Shown here one piece after another: positions 36,731 through 45,132 of a stretch of 64,000 bases of DNA. The translations under genes were made by a program, and so were the position numbers. Positions within the stretch are counted from its first letter, which is position 1, and each line of letters begins with the position of its first letter. The notes under the pieces are model-generated. The model did not search any database. It saw only the letters and a list, made by a program, of their open reading frames with translations, and had not been told where the DNA came from. Source of the DNA: Bradyrhizobium elkanii WSM2783 (lineage in GTDB: Bacteria; Pseudomonadota; Alphaproteobacteria; Rhizobiales; Xanthobacteraceae); contig NZ_AXAP01000007.1 of assembly GCF_000472865.1 (NCBI RefSeq), positions 788 to 64,787 on the forward strand, in the 5' to 3' direction.

Positions 36731-37963
36731 ATGAATTTCAAAAGCCGAACCGTCATCAAGGTCTTGTTAGTCGGCCTCGCAGCAGGAACCATCGCTGTTG
36801 AACGGCAACACTTGGCGGCATCGCCATCACCAGTGAAGCAAACAAAGATCGATGACCCTCCGCGGGTCGAGGTTGTGCGGCCACGCCGAGTCACGGTGGC
36901 TCAACGTCTTCAAACCAATGCGACCCTCGAAGCTTTTGAGGAAGCGGATCTCTTCGCCAAAGTCGCAGGGTACCTGTCAGAGGTTCGGGTCGACATCGGC
37001 GATCACGTGAAGGCAGGTCAAGTGCTCGCGGTCATCGACGTTCCGGAAATGAAGCAGGAGCTTGCCGAAGCCAAGGCCGAGCTGGAATCCAAACGAAGTG
37101 CGCTGGAGAGCGCGCGCCGTCAGCTGGATCACAACAAGGCAGAGCTGGCGCTTCAGGACGCCCTGGCGAAGGACCGGGAGCAGCTGGGTCAGGGACGGAA
37201 CTTCATCAGCGACCGGACACTCGATCAGGTGCACGCCAACGCGGCCATCGCCAAGGCGGATCTCGGTGTCGCGGAAGCGAACAGCGATCTCGCAGCCCAC
37301 CAGGTCGATGTGGCCGCCGCCACCGTGGAGAGAATCAAGACGCTGCTCGCCTATACGCAGATCGTGGCGCCTTTCGATGGCGTGGTCGCGCGGCGCCAGG
37401 TGAACCGGGGCGATTTAGTCCAGGCCGCCGCGGCCACGCGGACGACGCCGTCCGCCGGATCGCTTTTCACACTGCAGCGGATCGACACGATCAGGGTGTT
37501 CTGCGACGTTCCGGAGAACGACGTGCCTCACCTTCACGTCGGCGATCCGGCCGTTATCAAGCCGTCTGGATTCGACGGTAAGCCATTCATCGGCAAGGTA
37601 ACCCGCTTCTCACTGCGCCTCGATCCCGAGACCCGCGACATGCGGACCGAAATCGATTTGCCCAATCCCGACGAACGGCTTTATCCCGGCACGTATGCGG
37701 AGGTCTCACTGGAAATGAACCGACGGCCCGATGCGCTTACCGTACCCACCGCTGCCGTAGGTTCGGATGATGGCGGCAATTTCGTCTACGCCATCGCTGC
37801 CGATCGGGTCACGCGCCTCGCCGTCAGGACCGGTCTCATCGATAACGGTCGCATTGAGATTACGGCGGGCCTGTCGGAGGCGACAGCGGTCTCGGCGACC
37901 ACCAAGGGCATTCCGTCGCTTGGAACGGTGGTTCGGTCGGCGATGGTTCGCGAGAACACCTAA
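36731..37963 (+). CDS. RND periplasmic adaptor (HlyD/AcrA family)
   Basis: A 410-residue adaptor: N-terminal anchor (VIKVLLVGLAAGTIAV), lipoyl half-motif AKVAGYLSEVRVDIGDHVKAGQVLAVID, a long coiled-coil hairpin (about 110-200), the second lipoyl half IVAPFDGVVARRQVNRGDLV, and beta-barrel strands. It partners the permease just upstream. Ribosome site AGAGGTGA. No TolC-type channel is encoded here, so it must use one from elsewhere. Confidence 0.85.
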   Translation: MNFKSRTVIKVLLVGLAAGTIAVERQHLAASPSPVKQTKIDDPPRVEVVRPRRVTVAQRLQTNATLEAFEEADLFAKVAGYLSEVRVDIGDHVKAGQVLAVIDVPEMKQELAEAKAELESKRSALESARRQLDHNKAELALQDALAKDREQLGQGRNFISDRTLDQVHANAAIAKADLGVAEANSDLAAHQVDVAAATVERIKTLLAYTQIVAPFDGVVARRQVNRGDLVQAAAATRTTPSAGSLFTLQRIDTIRVFCDVPENDVPHLHVGDPAVIKPSGFDGKPFIGKVTRFSLRLDPETRDMRTEIDLPNPDERLYPGTYAEVSLEMNRRPDALTVPTAAVGSDDGGNFVYAIAADRVTRLAVRTGLIDNGRIEITAGLSEATAVSATTKGIPSLGTVVRSAMVRENT

Positions 37964-38045
37964 CATCGACGCCGAGGCCTGCGGCGTCGGGTCAGTAGTT
38001 TTGTCGAACCAATGCCTCATCCTCCATACTCGCGCCTTCACTTCA

Positions 38046-38303
38046 TTACTTGGCGCAAGTTCTCTCAGCCGCCAAAGCTGTTTGCGCTTCCGCCTGTGTC
38101 GGATGAGCCGTGCCGATAACCTTCATTTCACCAGGGGCAGGCTGGGCAGTGACAACTTTACATTTCATCGTCGCGGGATCTTGAGCTACGTAGAACGCGG
38201 AAGTGCCTGATGGGGGCGCTTGTCCGGTAGTTTTGTCCTGCTGCGCAAATGAAGGTGCCCCAAATGCGAGAATGGCGACCGTCGCTAAAAGAATTTTCGT
38301 CAT
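38046..38303 (-). CDS. small exported hypothetical protein, 85 aa
   Basis: Signal peptide MTKILLATVAILAFGAPSFAQ, then a short mature domain, FYVAQDPATMKCKVVTAQPAPGE, with two cysteines (the last near the C terminus, RTCAK) that may form a disulphide. AGGAGG precedes the ATG. The type is common in Bradyrhizobium; function unknown. It converges with the RND adaptor gene. Confidence 0.7.
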   Translation of the reverse strand: MTKILLATVAILAFGAPSFAQQDKTTGQAPPSGTSAFYVAQDPATMKCKVVTAQPAPGEMKVIGTAHPTQAEAQTALAAERTCAK

Positions 38304-38381
38304 GGTATCTACCTCCTAGCATTGGACAGCGAGCAAATAGAGGCAGCCGACAAAGGTTCCAGCGATGACGGATTTATTTCT

Positions 38382-38545
38382 CTACTGGAATCCCCGCAGG
38401 GGCGCTTCGTGTTTGCCCGCAGCGTGATCGATCACTTCGACGGTGTTGCGCGATATGCGCGATGAAGCGCCGGGTCTTGGGGTCGAATGCGGCGTGGTCG
38501 AGGGTGCTGTCAGCTGCACTCTGTATCTTGATGACGCCAAGACTC
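38382..38545 (-). pseudogene. YncE-type beta-propeller remnant
   Basis: Two minus-strand frames give LGVIKIQSAADSTLDHAAF with DPKTRR following, and then NTVEVIDHAAGKHEAPLRGF. Joined, they form about one and a half blades of a YVTN/YncE-like propeller. The rest of the gene is missing. It is part of a zone of decay, 38.3-39.0 kb. Confidence 0.55.
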
Positions 38546-38827
38546 TGCAGAGGCATCCTTGCCTCGCCGCGGTTTCCGGCAAGTTTGGATTTGCAGGGTC
38601 AGTATCTCGGTCGTGCGAATTCGCCCACTCGCGGGCGTGCGAAAAAGGTTCGCGTGACGGCAGGATCGCACGAAGCTTTCGCGTCGCCGGCAGGTTTTCC
38701 ATGCGCTCGCTCCATCGGCAAAAAGCCACGTCGCAGCCTCCCCGTAAAGTGGTGACCGCACAATATTCCGGCCCGTTGCCGTCCGGACCTTCCTCATGTC
38801 AGCGCTCTGGTTTGGAGGAAGGGAACG

Positions 38828-38987
38828 GTGACGAGTGAGACCGTTAAACTCTTCGTGATGGGTTTGCCGTGCTTGCTACTCGGAACACGGCTTGGGCTGA
38901 GATTGTTTGACTACATTGACGAAGCGATGTTCCGAAAGATCGTCCCTCGCTTTGTTGCTGATTTCGGGAGTCTTGCTGGTTATCTGA
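38828..38987 (+). pseudogene. TauE/SafE sulfite-exporter C-terminal remnant
   Basis: The frame from 38828 reads GLPCLLLGTRLGLRLFDYID, then EAMFRKIV. After a one-base slip in CCC the other frame reads LALLLISGVLLVI and stops. This is the last membrane helix region of a TauE/SafE family permease. The N-terminal three quarters are absent. Confidence 0.55.
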
Positions 38988-38994
38988 CAGCCGA

Positions 38995-39100
38995 TTGACA
39001 GCAGCGACGGCAATCGGTTTATTCCATTCATGGGGGTGTGCGATCCCCCCACGAGGCGACATGCCCAAGAATCGCGTCCGAACTTCACCAAGGACGCCGC
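38995..39100 (+). promoter_or_regulatory. promoter and structured 5' leader, copy 1
   Basis: TTGACA (38995-39000), a 17-bp spacer and TTTATT (39018-39023) form a promoter. The expected start is at 39030, directly followed by a hairpin, TGGGGG / CCCCCA (39031-39036, 39046-39051). The next 50 bases, to AAGGACGC before ATG 39101, are nearly identical to those at 44315-44363. See copy 2 at 44259. Confidence 0.65.
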
Positions 39101-39577
39101 ATGTCTGCCATCAACTTCTCTTCTCGGATTCGACTTTTCACTCGCGATCCCGATTCTCGCGCAAACTCGGCACGCATCTGGATAGGGCGCCTGCTCGGCA
39201 CCAGCGGCGTCGCGCTCCGGGCTCTCGCGATCTCAGCCGCGATACTTCCTCCGGCGCATGTCGCGTCGCGCCCTCTTGATGTCCCGGCGACTACCGCGAT
39301 TCGTGACGCGACCCAGCCGGTCCTCACCACTCATATCGACGATCTCGCCCCCGCGCTGGCGACGCGGGCAAGGCCACAAGAGACGTTGCGAGGAGTCGTC
39401 GCGGAGGTAGACCAACGCCACGACCGGATCACCGTGCGCCTGACCCCGCGCGCGACTGCGGACCTCAAGGTACAGGACGGTCTGCTCTTCGATTCTGTTC
39501 GTTATGGCGACCAGGTCGAACTCACTGTCGAGACCATCAATGGAGAGAGGACCATTGTTGAGCTTACGAAGGAATAG
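39101..39577 (+). CDS. hypothetical exported protein behind duplicated leader
   Basis: ATG 39101 follows AAGGA and gives 158 residues: MSAINFSSRIRLF, then ARIWIGRLLGTSGVALRALAISAAILP, then a soluble C-terminal domain, LRGVVAEVDQRHDRITVRLTP and VQDGLLFDSVRYGDQVELTVE, which looks like a small beta-barrel (OB or CusF-like). The N terminus may be a long signal or anchor. Its first residues and IGRLL match the 38-codon ORF at 44364, which sits behind the same leader. Function unknown. Confidence 0.6.
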   Translation: MSAINFSSRIRLFTRDPDSRANSARIWIGRLLGTSGVALRALAISAAILPPAHVASRPLDVPATTAIRDATQPVLTTHIDDLAPALATRARPQETLRGVVAEVDQRHDRITVRLTPRATADLKVQDGLLFDSVRYGDQVELTVETINGERTIVELTKE

Positions 39578-39689
39578 ATCGTGGTGTGTGTTTGCGAACA
39601 TGCTTTGCCATACGCTTCGCAGGTCCGCTTCCGGCAGAATGGTCAACCAGCGGAGGATCGCGACCGTGCGATGATCGCGCGTACTAGAC

Positions 39690-40727
39690 TCAGAAATGGG
39701 TGATGGGCTTGTTGTCCGGCCCGAGCAACGTGGAAGGCGCCTCCTTGAAAACCAGGCTATCTGGGGCGAACTTGATTGTCTTCCCGCCTACCACAAAGTC
39801 GGCAAAGTTGTGGGGAATCGCCGAATGAACGCCAGTGGCTAGGAAATCAGCGAGTAAGAAGCAGATGTCGGGCCTTCCGCCAGATCCGGCCGCTAGAAAT
39901 CCTTGGAAGTTCTGACCTGCGACTTGCGCCTTCTTGCGCGCCGACCAGTTGGTATAGCGCCGATAAAGCTTGGGAAAGATGGCAGGTCCCTCGTCCGTGG
40001 CCAGCACGCTGAGGTCGCCGACCTTTGGTTCGCGCAGATTGAAATCGAAGGGACCAATCGTATTGGACAGAAACTTCCACACAAGCGTCTTCTTTGACCG
40101 TGCGGTTTTTGCAAGGGCGAGAAGCGCATTGATTTCATCATTGGTCATGCTTGAGTAGAACGTAGGATATGCCCAGCCATGCTCGACCAGCCAGTGATTC
40201 AGATTTACCGCCTGGCCGTTCACCGTCACTTCGATGTCGCCAACCAGCCGTCCGTAAGTGTCGAACACCTCGTTTGGGGTATCCACTTGGGTCACAACCC
40301 GACAGTCGAGGACCGTCTTTCCCGTCGACGTGAGAAAGTCGTGCAGCGCCTTCGCCGATGTGGCCCCCAGTAGCTGACGATAGAAGTGGATGAGACCTTT
40401 GTATGCCGCCAGCTTCGTCGCGCTCAAGCCGTTCTTCTCCTTCGCCGAGAGCGCAGATGGCTGATAATGGAGCTCGGTGGCATCGATTCCCTGCAGTCGG
40501 ATTGTGACTTTTCCGTTTTTGATGGGCGGAGTACTAAACTTGCCCTTGACCTTCGCATTGTTGAACACATGCGTCGGGTGAAATGGCGAAGAGCTGTCCT
40601 TGCGGAATTTGATCGCGTCGGGCCCGACGCTTAAAATGACTTTTGTAGTGTCAGCGTCCGATTGACCGCTTGGCCAGAACTGTTTGAGCTCAATTGTGCC
40701 GTACACTTCGAGCAATCCTGCCGGCAT
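39690..40727 (-). CDS. staphylococcal-nuclease-like domain protein
   Basis: A 345-residue product. The middle carries KVTIRLQGIDATELHY and VFDTYGRLVGDIEV, with LNHWLVEHGWAYPTF following. These are the Ca-binding strand, the central Arg strand and the C-terminal helix of SNase-like (TNase) domains. No signal peptide is visible. An N-terminal 60-residue part and a C-terminal 130-residue part are unique. GGGGG precedes ATG 40727. It probably cuts nucleic acid; whether the catalytic Glu is kept is not certain. Confidence 0.65.
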   Translation of the reverse strand: MPAGLLEVYGTIELKQFWPSGQSDADTTKVILSVGPDAIKFRKDSSSPFHPTHVFNNAKVKGKFSTPPIKNGKVTIRLQGIDATELHYQPSALSAKEKNGLSATKLAAYKGLIHFYRQLLGATSAKALHDFLTSTGKTVLDCRVVTQVDTPNEVFDTYGRLVGDIEVTVNGQAVNLNHWLVEHGWAYPTFYSSMTNDEINALLALAKTARSKKTLVWKFLSNTIGPFDFNLREPKVGDLSVLATDEGPAIFPKLYRRYTNWSARKKAQVAGQNFQGFLAAGSGGRPDICFLLADFLATGVHSAIPHNFADFVVGGKTIKFAPDSLVFKEAPSTLLGPDNKPITHF

Positions 40728-40817
40728 TAATAATTCCCCCTGCCAATAAGTAAGCGAAATTCAAGAATTCTGTTTCTCCGAAGCACCCTACGGCAAACCA
40801 AGGCTTTCCCTCGGCGC

Positions 40818-42635
40818 TCAGCTCTTCAACTGTTCCTTGATCGTTTCTGAGGCCCTCAACGCCAGCGCCGCGACAGTCGACGTGGGGTTCGCCGTTGAGC
40901 TGGTAGGAAATACGCTGCTGCCCAGCACAAACAGGTTCGGGTGGTCATGCGCCCGACAATATTTGTCAACGATCGACGTCTTGGGATCGCTGCCCATCAG
41001 GGTCGTACCCATGATGTGGCCGGAGCCACCATAGATGGTGGTGTCCGGTGGGTCGGCCTGCATGACACGATCGGTCGCGCCGAGTTGATCAAAGATGAAC
41101 TTGTGAACGTCTACGACCGTCTTGAACGAGTTGCGAACGTACTCGTCATCATCAAGATTGTAGCTGATCATTGGTTTGGCGATGCCGAGCCCATCTGTAT
41201 TGGTGGAAAGCGTCACGCGGTTGGTCTCGCGCGGCAGCTGCTCGCAGGCACTGTTCAGCGTGATCTGACGGGTCATGTGATCGTTGATTTTCTTCCGCAG
41301 ATCGGTTCCGAACAGGGCAAAGTTCTCGACGAAATCCAGAATTGTCCCGTTCAGGTTCTGATTGCCGCTCGGGTCCTTCGGGGGAATGAAGTTTCCGCGG
41401 GGGGAGCCCGTTTTGGTGCTCGCCCAGCCGTCATTCTTGATCGAGGTCTTGAAGCCGGCGTAGCGCGCGCGAAAATCGCCGTCGCGGAATGCCGCAATAT
41501 CGGAGGTGGTCTGCGGTCCGCGGAAGGGAAAGAGTGGCTGGGGCGCCAGTGCGAAAGATTGCTTGATGGGGTGATCCATCAGATAGCGACCGACCTTGTC
41601 ACTGGAATTGGCAGCCCCGGACGACAGCAGTATCCGGGGATTTTCGATGCCGTTGGCGGCGAGCACCACGATGCGCCCTGACGCGCGGTCTTCGGTTCCG
41701 TCGGGCCGCTTGTACCAAACGCGCGATACCCACCTCTGCTCGGAGTCAACATCGAGCTTGGTGACGACCGCCTGTGTTCGCAGAACGGCGCCCGCGGACA
41801 ATGCCTTCTCGACATGAATGACGGCTTCGTATCGCGCCTTGATCGGACATAGGGGCACACACGACGTGTGGCCGTCGCATTCGGGGCGGCCCGCATAGGG
41901 TCGAGAGTTGATCGCATGCGGGACCGTATTGACCTTCAGCCGCAAACCATGATCCGGAACTTTCTTGTCATTGATGACGCGCGCGAGTTCATTGTCGAGG
42001 AAGCTAGGCGCGAGGGCCGGCATCGGGAACGGTTCGCTGCGATAAGCTCCCCACTTCCGTTCGTAATAGTCTTCATTTTCCTCATCGCTGCCGGCAACGC
42101 CCATCTCGTATTCGGCTTTGACGTACCAGGGTTCGAGCTCGCGATAGGTGATCGGCCAATCAAATCCTACCTTGTAGAGCGTCTTCATCCTGAAGTCGTT
42201 GGGAAGCATCCGGATGTAGATGCCCTGCCAATGCCAGGTTGAGCCGCCGACGATGCGCTCGTAATAGCTCTTGAAGAAACGCTTCTTGCCGATCGCTTCG
42301 GCGGTGTAGTCGTAATAGTTCTTGCCGCCGTCTTCGATCGGGCTCGGCTGCAGGAAACGGTATTTGCCGGGATCGGTCTTCGGGTCGACCTTCGGATCGA
42401 CCGGCAGCACATCATCACCGCAGAAAGGCGAGTCCGGCGCCTTGGAAGGAGAATTGGTGTAGTTGTGCACCATGGCCCAGCGGCCGAGCGAGTCGGGAGG
42501 TACACCGCCGGCCTCCAGGATCAGGACTCGGAAGCCGTCCTTCGCAACCTGATGCGCAACCATTGCGCCAGCCACGCCGGAACCGATGACAACGAGGTCG
42601 AATTCCGCTTGTTCGAGAATCGGTCGCATGATCAT
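40818..42635 (-). CDS. GMC-family FAD oxidoreductase (sugar/gluconate dehydrogenase large subunit type)
   Basis: A 605-residue flavoprotein. FDLVVIGSGVAGAMVAHQVA is the dinucleotide-binding start. GGSTWHWQG matches the GMC signature, CPIKARYEAVIHVEKAL follows, and the C-terminal segment SSVFPTSSTANPTSTVAALA has the catalytic-region Asn. With the Tat-signal small subunit upstream it resembles gluconate 2-dehydrogenase or sorbitol dehydrogenase; no cytochrome subunit gene is adjacent. The product lacks its own signal and would be exported with the small subunit. Codon 3 is an alternative start. Confidence 0.8.
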   Translation of the reverse strand: MIMRPILEQAEFDLVVIGSGVAGAMVAHQVAKDGFRVLILEAGGVPPDSLGRWAMVHNYTNSPSKAPDSPFCGDDVLPVDPKVDPKTDPGKYRFLQPSPIEDGGKNYYDYTAEAIGKKRFFKSYYERIVGGSTWHWQGIYIRMLPNDFRMKTLYKVGFDWPITYRELEPWYVKAEYEMGVAGSDEENEDYYERKWGAYRSEPFPMPALAPSFLDNELARVINDKKVPDHGLRLKVNTVPHAINSRPYAGRPECDGHTSCVPLCPIKARYEAVIHVEKALSAGAVLRTQAVVTKLDVDSEQRWVSRVWYKRPDGTEDRASGRIVVLAANGIENPRILLSSGAANSSDKVGRYLMDHPIKQSFALAPQPLFPFRGPQTTSDIAAFRDGDFRARYAGFKTSIKNDGWASTKTGSPRGNFIPPKDPSGNQNLNGTILDFVENFALFGTDLRKKINDHMTRQITLNSACEQLPRETNRVTLSTNTDGLGIAKPMISYNLDDDEYVRNSFKTVVDVHKFIFDQLGATDRVMQADPPDTTIYGGSGHIMGTTLMGSDPKTSIVDKYCRAHDHPNLFVLGSSVFPTSSTANPTSTVAALALRASETIKEQLKS

Positions 42636-42770
42636 GTCTCCCGAGCAGCCATTGATCGGTGATCCGGAGTATTTCGGTTCAGGGACGAGAACCGGACCCT
42701 CTTGCTCTTGGCGTCTGTGTCGCGTCAGTACCTTTCTAGTTAAAATGCGTGATCGCCAGTCGAAGGGCAG

Positions 42771-43466
42771 TCAGACGATCGGCGGTTTGCTGGCCCAATA
42801 GCGGCGAGGCCCGCCCGGCGTCATCGGCGCGTGCGCATGGATCACCTGCCAAATCATGCCGCGGCTGTACTGCTCGGGCGTGCCATAGACCCAGATCTTC
42901 TTCCGAGTGTCCGCAGGATCATCCTGCAGCGGCGGCTTCGGGCCCGGTGTAATATCGAGCGGAATGTAAAAGGCCGAAATGTACCAGAGATAGATGAGCT
43001 GCTTCGCGCCGGCTCGCACGGCGGCATCCGACGACATCCAGATCGACTGCTTGACCTCATTCTCACCCGGGTTGCCCCCAGGTATTGCTCGATAGGCCCG
43101 TATCAGCAGGTCCAGGTTCTTTGAGAGCTGGGGATGGGTAGCAAAGCGCTCCATGTACTGGTTTGCGATGTGCCGGTCGAGCTCGGCAAGTCCAGTCAGC
43201 GACTTCGACACGCCGATGAAACTTTCGAGATACGCAAGATCCAGATCGTAGCCATCCGGCTTCGGTAGTGCGTCGTAGTGAACGCTGCAGAGCGGATCGC
43301 CTTCCTCCCACAGTTCCATGACGGCTTTCGCTGATCCCGGCCAAAGGACGGCCGCAGTTGCGCTGGCCATGGCGACCTTTTCGAGAAAGTGTCGTCTGCC
43401 AAGATCGATCTTGCTGGAGAATTCCGAATATTTGGAGTTGGCTGTTCTCATTGCCGTCTCCGTCAA
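42771..43466 (-). CDS. Tat-exported small subunit of the GMC dehydrogenase
   Basis: A 231-residue product with a Tat motif (GRRHFLEKVAMASATAAVLW) near residue 23. The mature part matches small subunits of membrane sugar dehydrogenases (gluconate 2-dehydrogenase subunit 3 group), including RYWASKPPIV at the end and an SAFYIPLD segment. It carries the large subunit out by hitchhiking on the Tat pathway. It lies 135 bp upstream of the large subunit on the same strand. Confidence 0.7.
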   Translation of the reverse strand: MTETAMRTANSKYSEFSSKIDLGRRHFLEKVAMASATAAVLWPGSAKAVMELWEEGDPLCSVHYDALPKPDGYDLDLAYLESFIGVSKSLTGLAELDRHIANQYMERFATHPQLSKNLDLLIRAYRAIPGGNPGENEVKQSIWMSSDAAVRAGAKQLIYLWYISAFYIPLDITPGPKPPLQDDPADTRKKIWVYGTPEQYSRGMIWQVIHAHAPMTPGGPRRYWASKPPIV

Positions 43467-43775
43467 AACGTCGGTCGTTCGTCACCGCGGTGCGGTCGGA
43501 AAAAGTCAGGCTAACCTTGCATCCGAAAGAACAGGCGAAGTCGCAAAATATTCAACTACTCATTGAACGTAGCGGCTTGCTTTCTGATTCGGACATGCCT
43601 TACTTGTTGTATACGAGAAGAAGAGTATCTCCTGCGCGAATTCTCTATGATCTAATTCACACAATCCTGCCTTTCTTTTGAGGGCTGTCGGCCAAGACGT
43701 CGTCGGATTGTGGATCACTGTCAGTGTGCGAGCAACAACAGTCCGCTGCTACTTTAGGCTTCACTTGGCGTCGCC
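43467..43775. other. intergenic stretch
   Basis: About 310 bp upstream of the dehydrogenase operon. Its promoter should be here; no gene seen. Confidence 0.4.
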
Positions 43776-43991
43776 GTGGTTACGGTTGGGCCAAGTACAA
43801 GTAAGGGACCAGTTCTGATTGCAAGCGATCGACCGGTGATTGAGGATCAGGTGCGCGAAAAGCTTCAATCAGATGGCCATTCGACGTGCAGATCGTTCGT
43901 GACGGAAGATACCTTGAGCGGTCGGCTCAGACAGACAATCAAGGTCGCGCAGACCGGAAGGTTGCGGGTCGAGGGCGAAGACGTAAACTAA
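43776..43991 (+). pseudogene. PepSY-like gene remnant
   Basis: TSKGPVLIASDRPVIEDQV and REKLQSDG match residues 27-54 of the intact PepSY-like protein at 48956 (PSKGPVFIAGDQPVTEDQV). Immediately after, VQIVRDGRYLE continues in another frame, so a frameshift has destroyed the gene. The signal peptide is also missing. Confidence 0.6.
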
Positions 43992-44258
43992 AGATTCCCT
44001 GTGTGCCCAGACCTGTTGGCACTGGAGGGGATCGGCATCCCCGATCGAATCCCTGACACCGATGTCGGCGACCCGACCGGTCTGGATGCCGAATAAACTT
44101 CGCCCGGCAAGCTGTCCCGACCGGAAGGAAGTAATCTGAGGAGAACGGGCGGCGGCAACGGCTGCGCCCGGCGGATTGAGGGTCTTGCTAACGCGAAGTT
44201 CCCCGGGTTGTTTCCGGGTCCGAGCTCCGTCATCACGTGGAAGAGAGCCCGACCCCCG

Positions 44259-44363
44259 TTGACAAACTAGTCCTCACGGGACTTACTTGCGCCATGGGGA
44301 AAGCGATCTCCCCACGAGGCGACATGCCCAAGAATCGCGTCCGGTATTCACCAAGGACGCATC
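44259..44363 (+). promoter_or_regulatory. promoter and structured 5' leader, copy 2
   Basis: TTGACA (44259-44264), a 17-bp spacer and CTTACT (44282-44287). The expected start at 44294 is the same distance from TTGACA as in copy 1. The hairpin TGGGGA / TCCCCA (44295-44300, 44309-44314) keeps pairing while its last pair changes from G-C to A-T relative to copy 1. The conserved tract CGAGGCGACATGCCCAAGAA follows, then AAGGACGC before ATG 44364. Confidence 0.65.
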
Positions 44364-44480
44364 ATGTCTGCCATTATCCAGATCCCATCCTCCAAGCTTT
44401 CTGATCTGATGGCGCCTTTGGCTGCCGGCGTTTCCAGCGCCCGGCTGATTGCCCGGCCATGTATCGGGAGGCTGCTATGA
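44364..44480 (+). CDS. 38-codon leader ORF coupled to superoxide dismutase
   Basis: MSAIIQIPSSKLSDLMAPLA begins a 38-residue peptide ending ARPCIGRLL. Its TGA overlaps the ATG of the superoxide dismutase gene (ATGA), and its last codons contain the GGAGG that serves that gene. AAGGA precedes its own ATG. The N terminus (MSAI) and IGRLL end match the gene behind leader copy 1. It may be a short functional peptide or may tune dismutase translation. Confidence 0.55.
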   Translation: MSAIIQIPSSKLSDLMAPLAAGVSSARLIARPCIGRLL

Positions 44481-45067
44481 CCTACACCATGAAACCGCTT
44501 TCCTGCGATCCCAGCCGCGTGCACGGCATGTCGGAGCGGATGATCATCAGCCATTACGAGAACAACTATGGCGGCGCAGTAAAGCGGCTGAACCTGATCG
44601 ATGAGAAGCTTGCTGAACTCGATTACGGGACCGCGCCGGGCTTCCTGCTCAACGGATTGAAGCGTGAGCAACTCATCGCAAGCAATTCGATGATCCTGCA
44701 CGAAGTGTTCTTCGATGGCCTTGGTGATGAAAGCGAGCCCGGAACAAGCTTGAAGGATGCGCTCACGCGCGATTTCGGTTCATATGAACGCTGGCGTGGC
44801 GAATTCATTGCAATGGGCAAGGCGCTGGGTGGCGGCTCCGGCTGGGTACTGCTGACGTGGTCGCCGCGTGACCGGAAGCTCGTCAATCAATGGGCATCCG
44901 ATCACTGCCATACGCTTGCCGGGGGCACGCCGATCCTGGCGCTCGATATGTACGAACATTCCTATCACATCGACTACGGCGCCAAGGCTGCCGACTATGT
45001 CGGCGCGTTTATATCGGCCATTAATTGGTCTGCCGTCGAACGGTCTTACGAGGGTCTCTCAAAATGA
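44477..45067 (+). CDS. sodB: iron/manganese superoxide dismutase (ChrC-like position)
   Basis: The 196-residue enzyme converts superoxide to oxygen and peroxide. Metal-ligand segments: His in MIISHYENNYGG, His in SMILHEVFFDG, and Asp/His in LALDMYEHSYHIDYG. GGGSGWVLL is also conserved. The sequence diverges from housekeeping SodB and fits the ChrC type found in chromate-resistance operons. DUF1259 and ChrA genes downstream support that. ATG 44477 overlaps the stop of the leader ORF and has GGGAGG in place. Confidence 0.85.
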   Translation: MTYTMKPLSCDPSRVHGMSERMIISHYENNYGGAVKRLNLIDEKLAELDYGTAPGFLLNGLKREQLIASNSMILHEVFFDGLGDESEPGTSLKDALTRDFGSYERWRGEFIAMGKALGGGSGWVLLTWSPRDRKLVNQWASDHCHTLAGGTPILALDMYEHSYHIDYGAKAADYVGAFISAINWSAVERSYEGLSK

Positions 45068-45132
45068 CGCTGTTCGCTCCTTACGGACACGCGGCAGGCG
45101 GAGGCCTTTCTATCCAACCAAGGAGGTTCACA

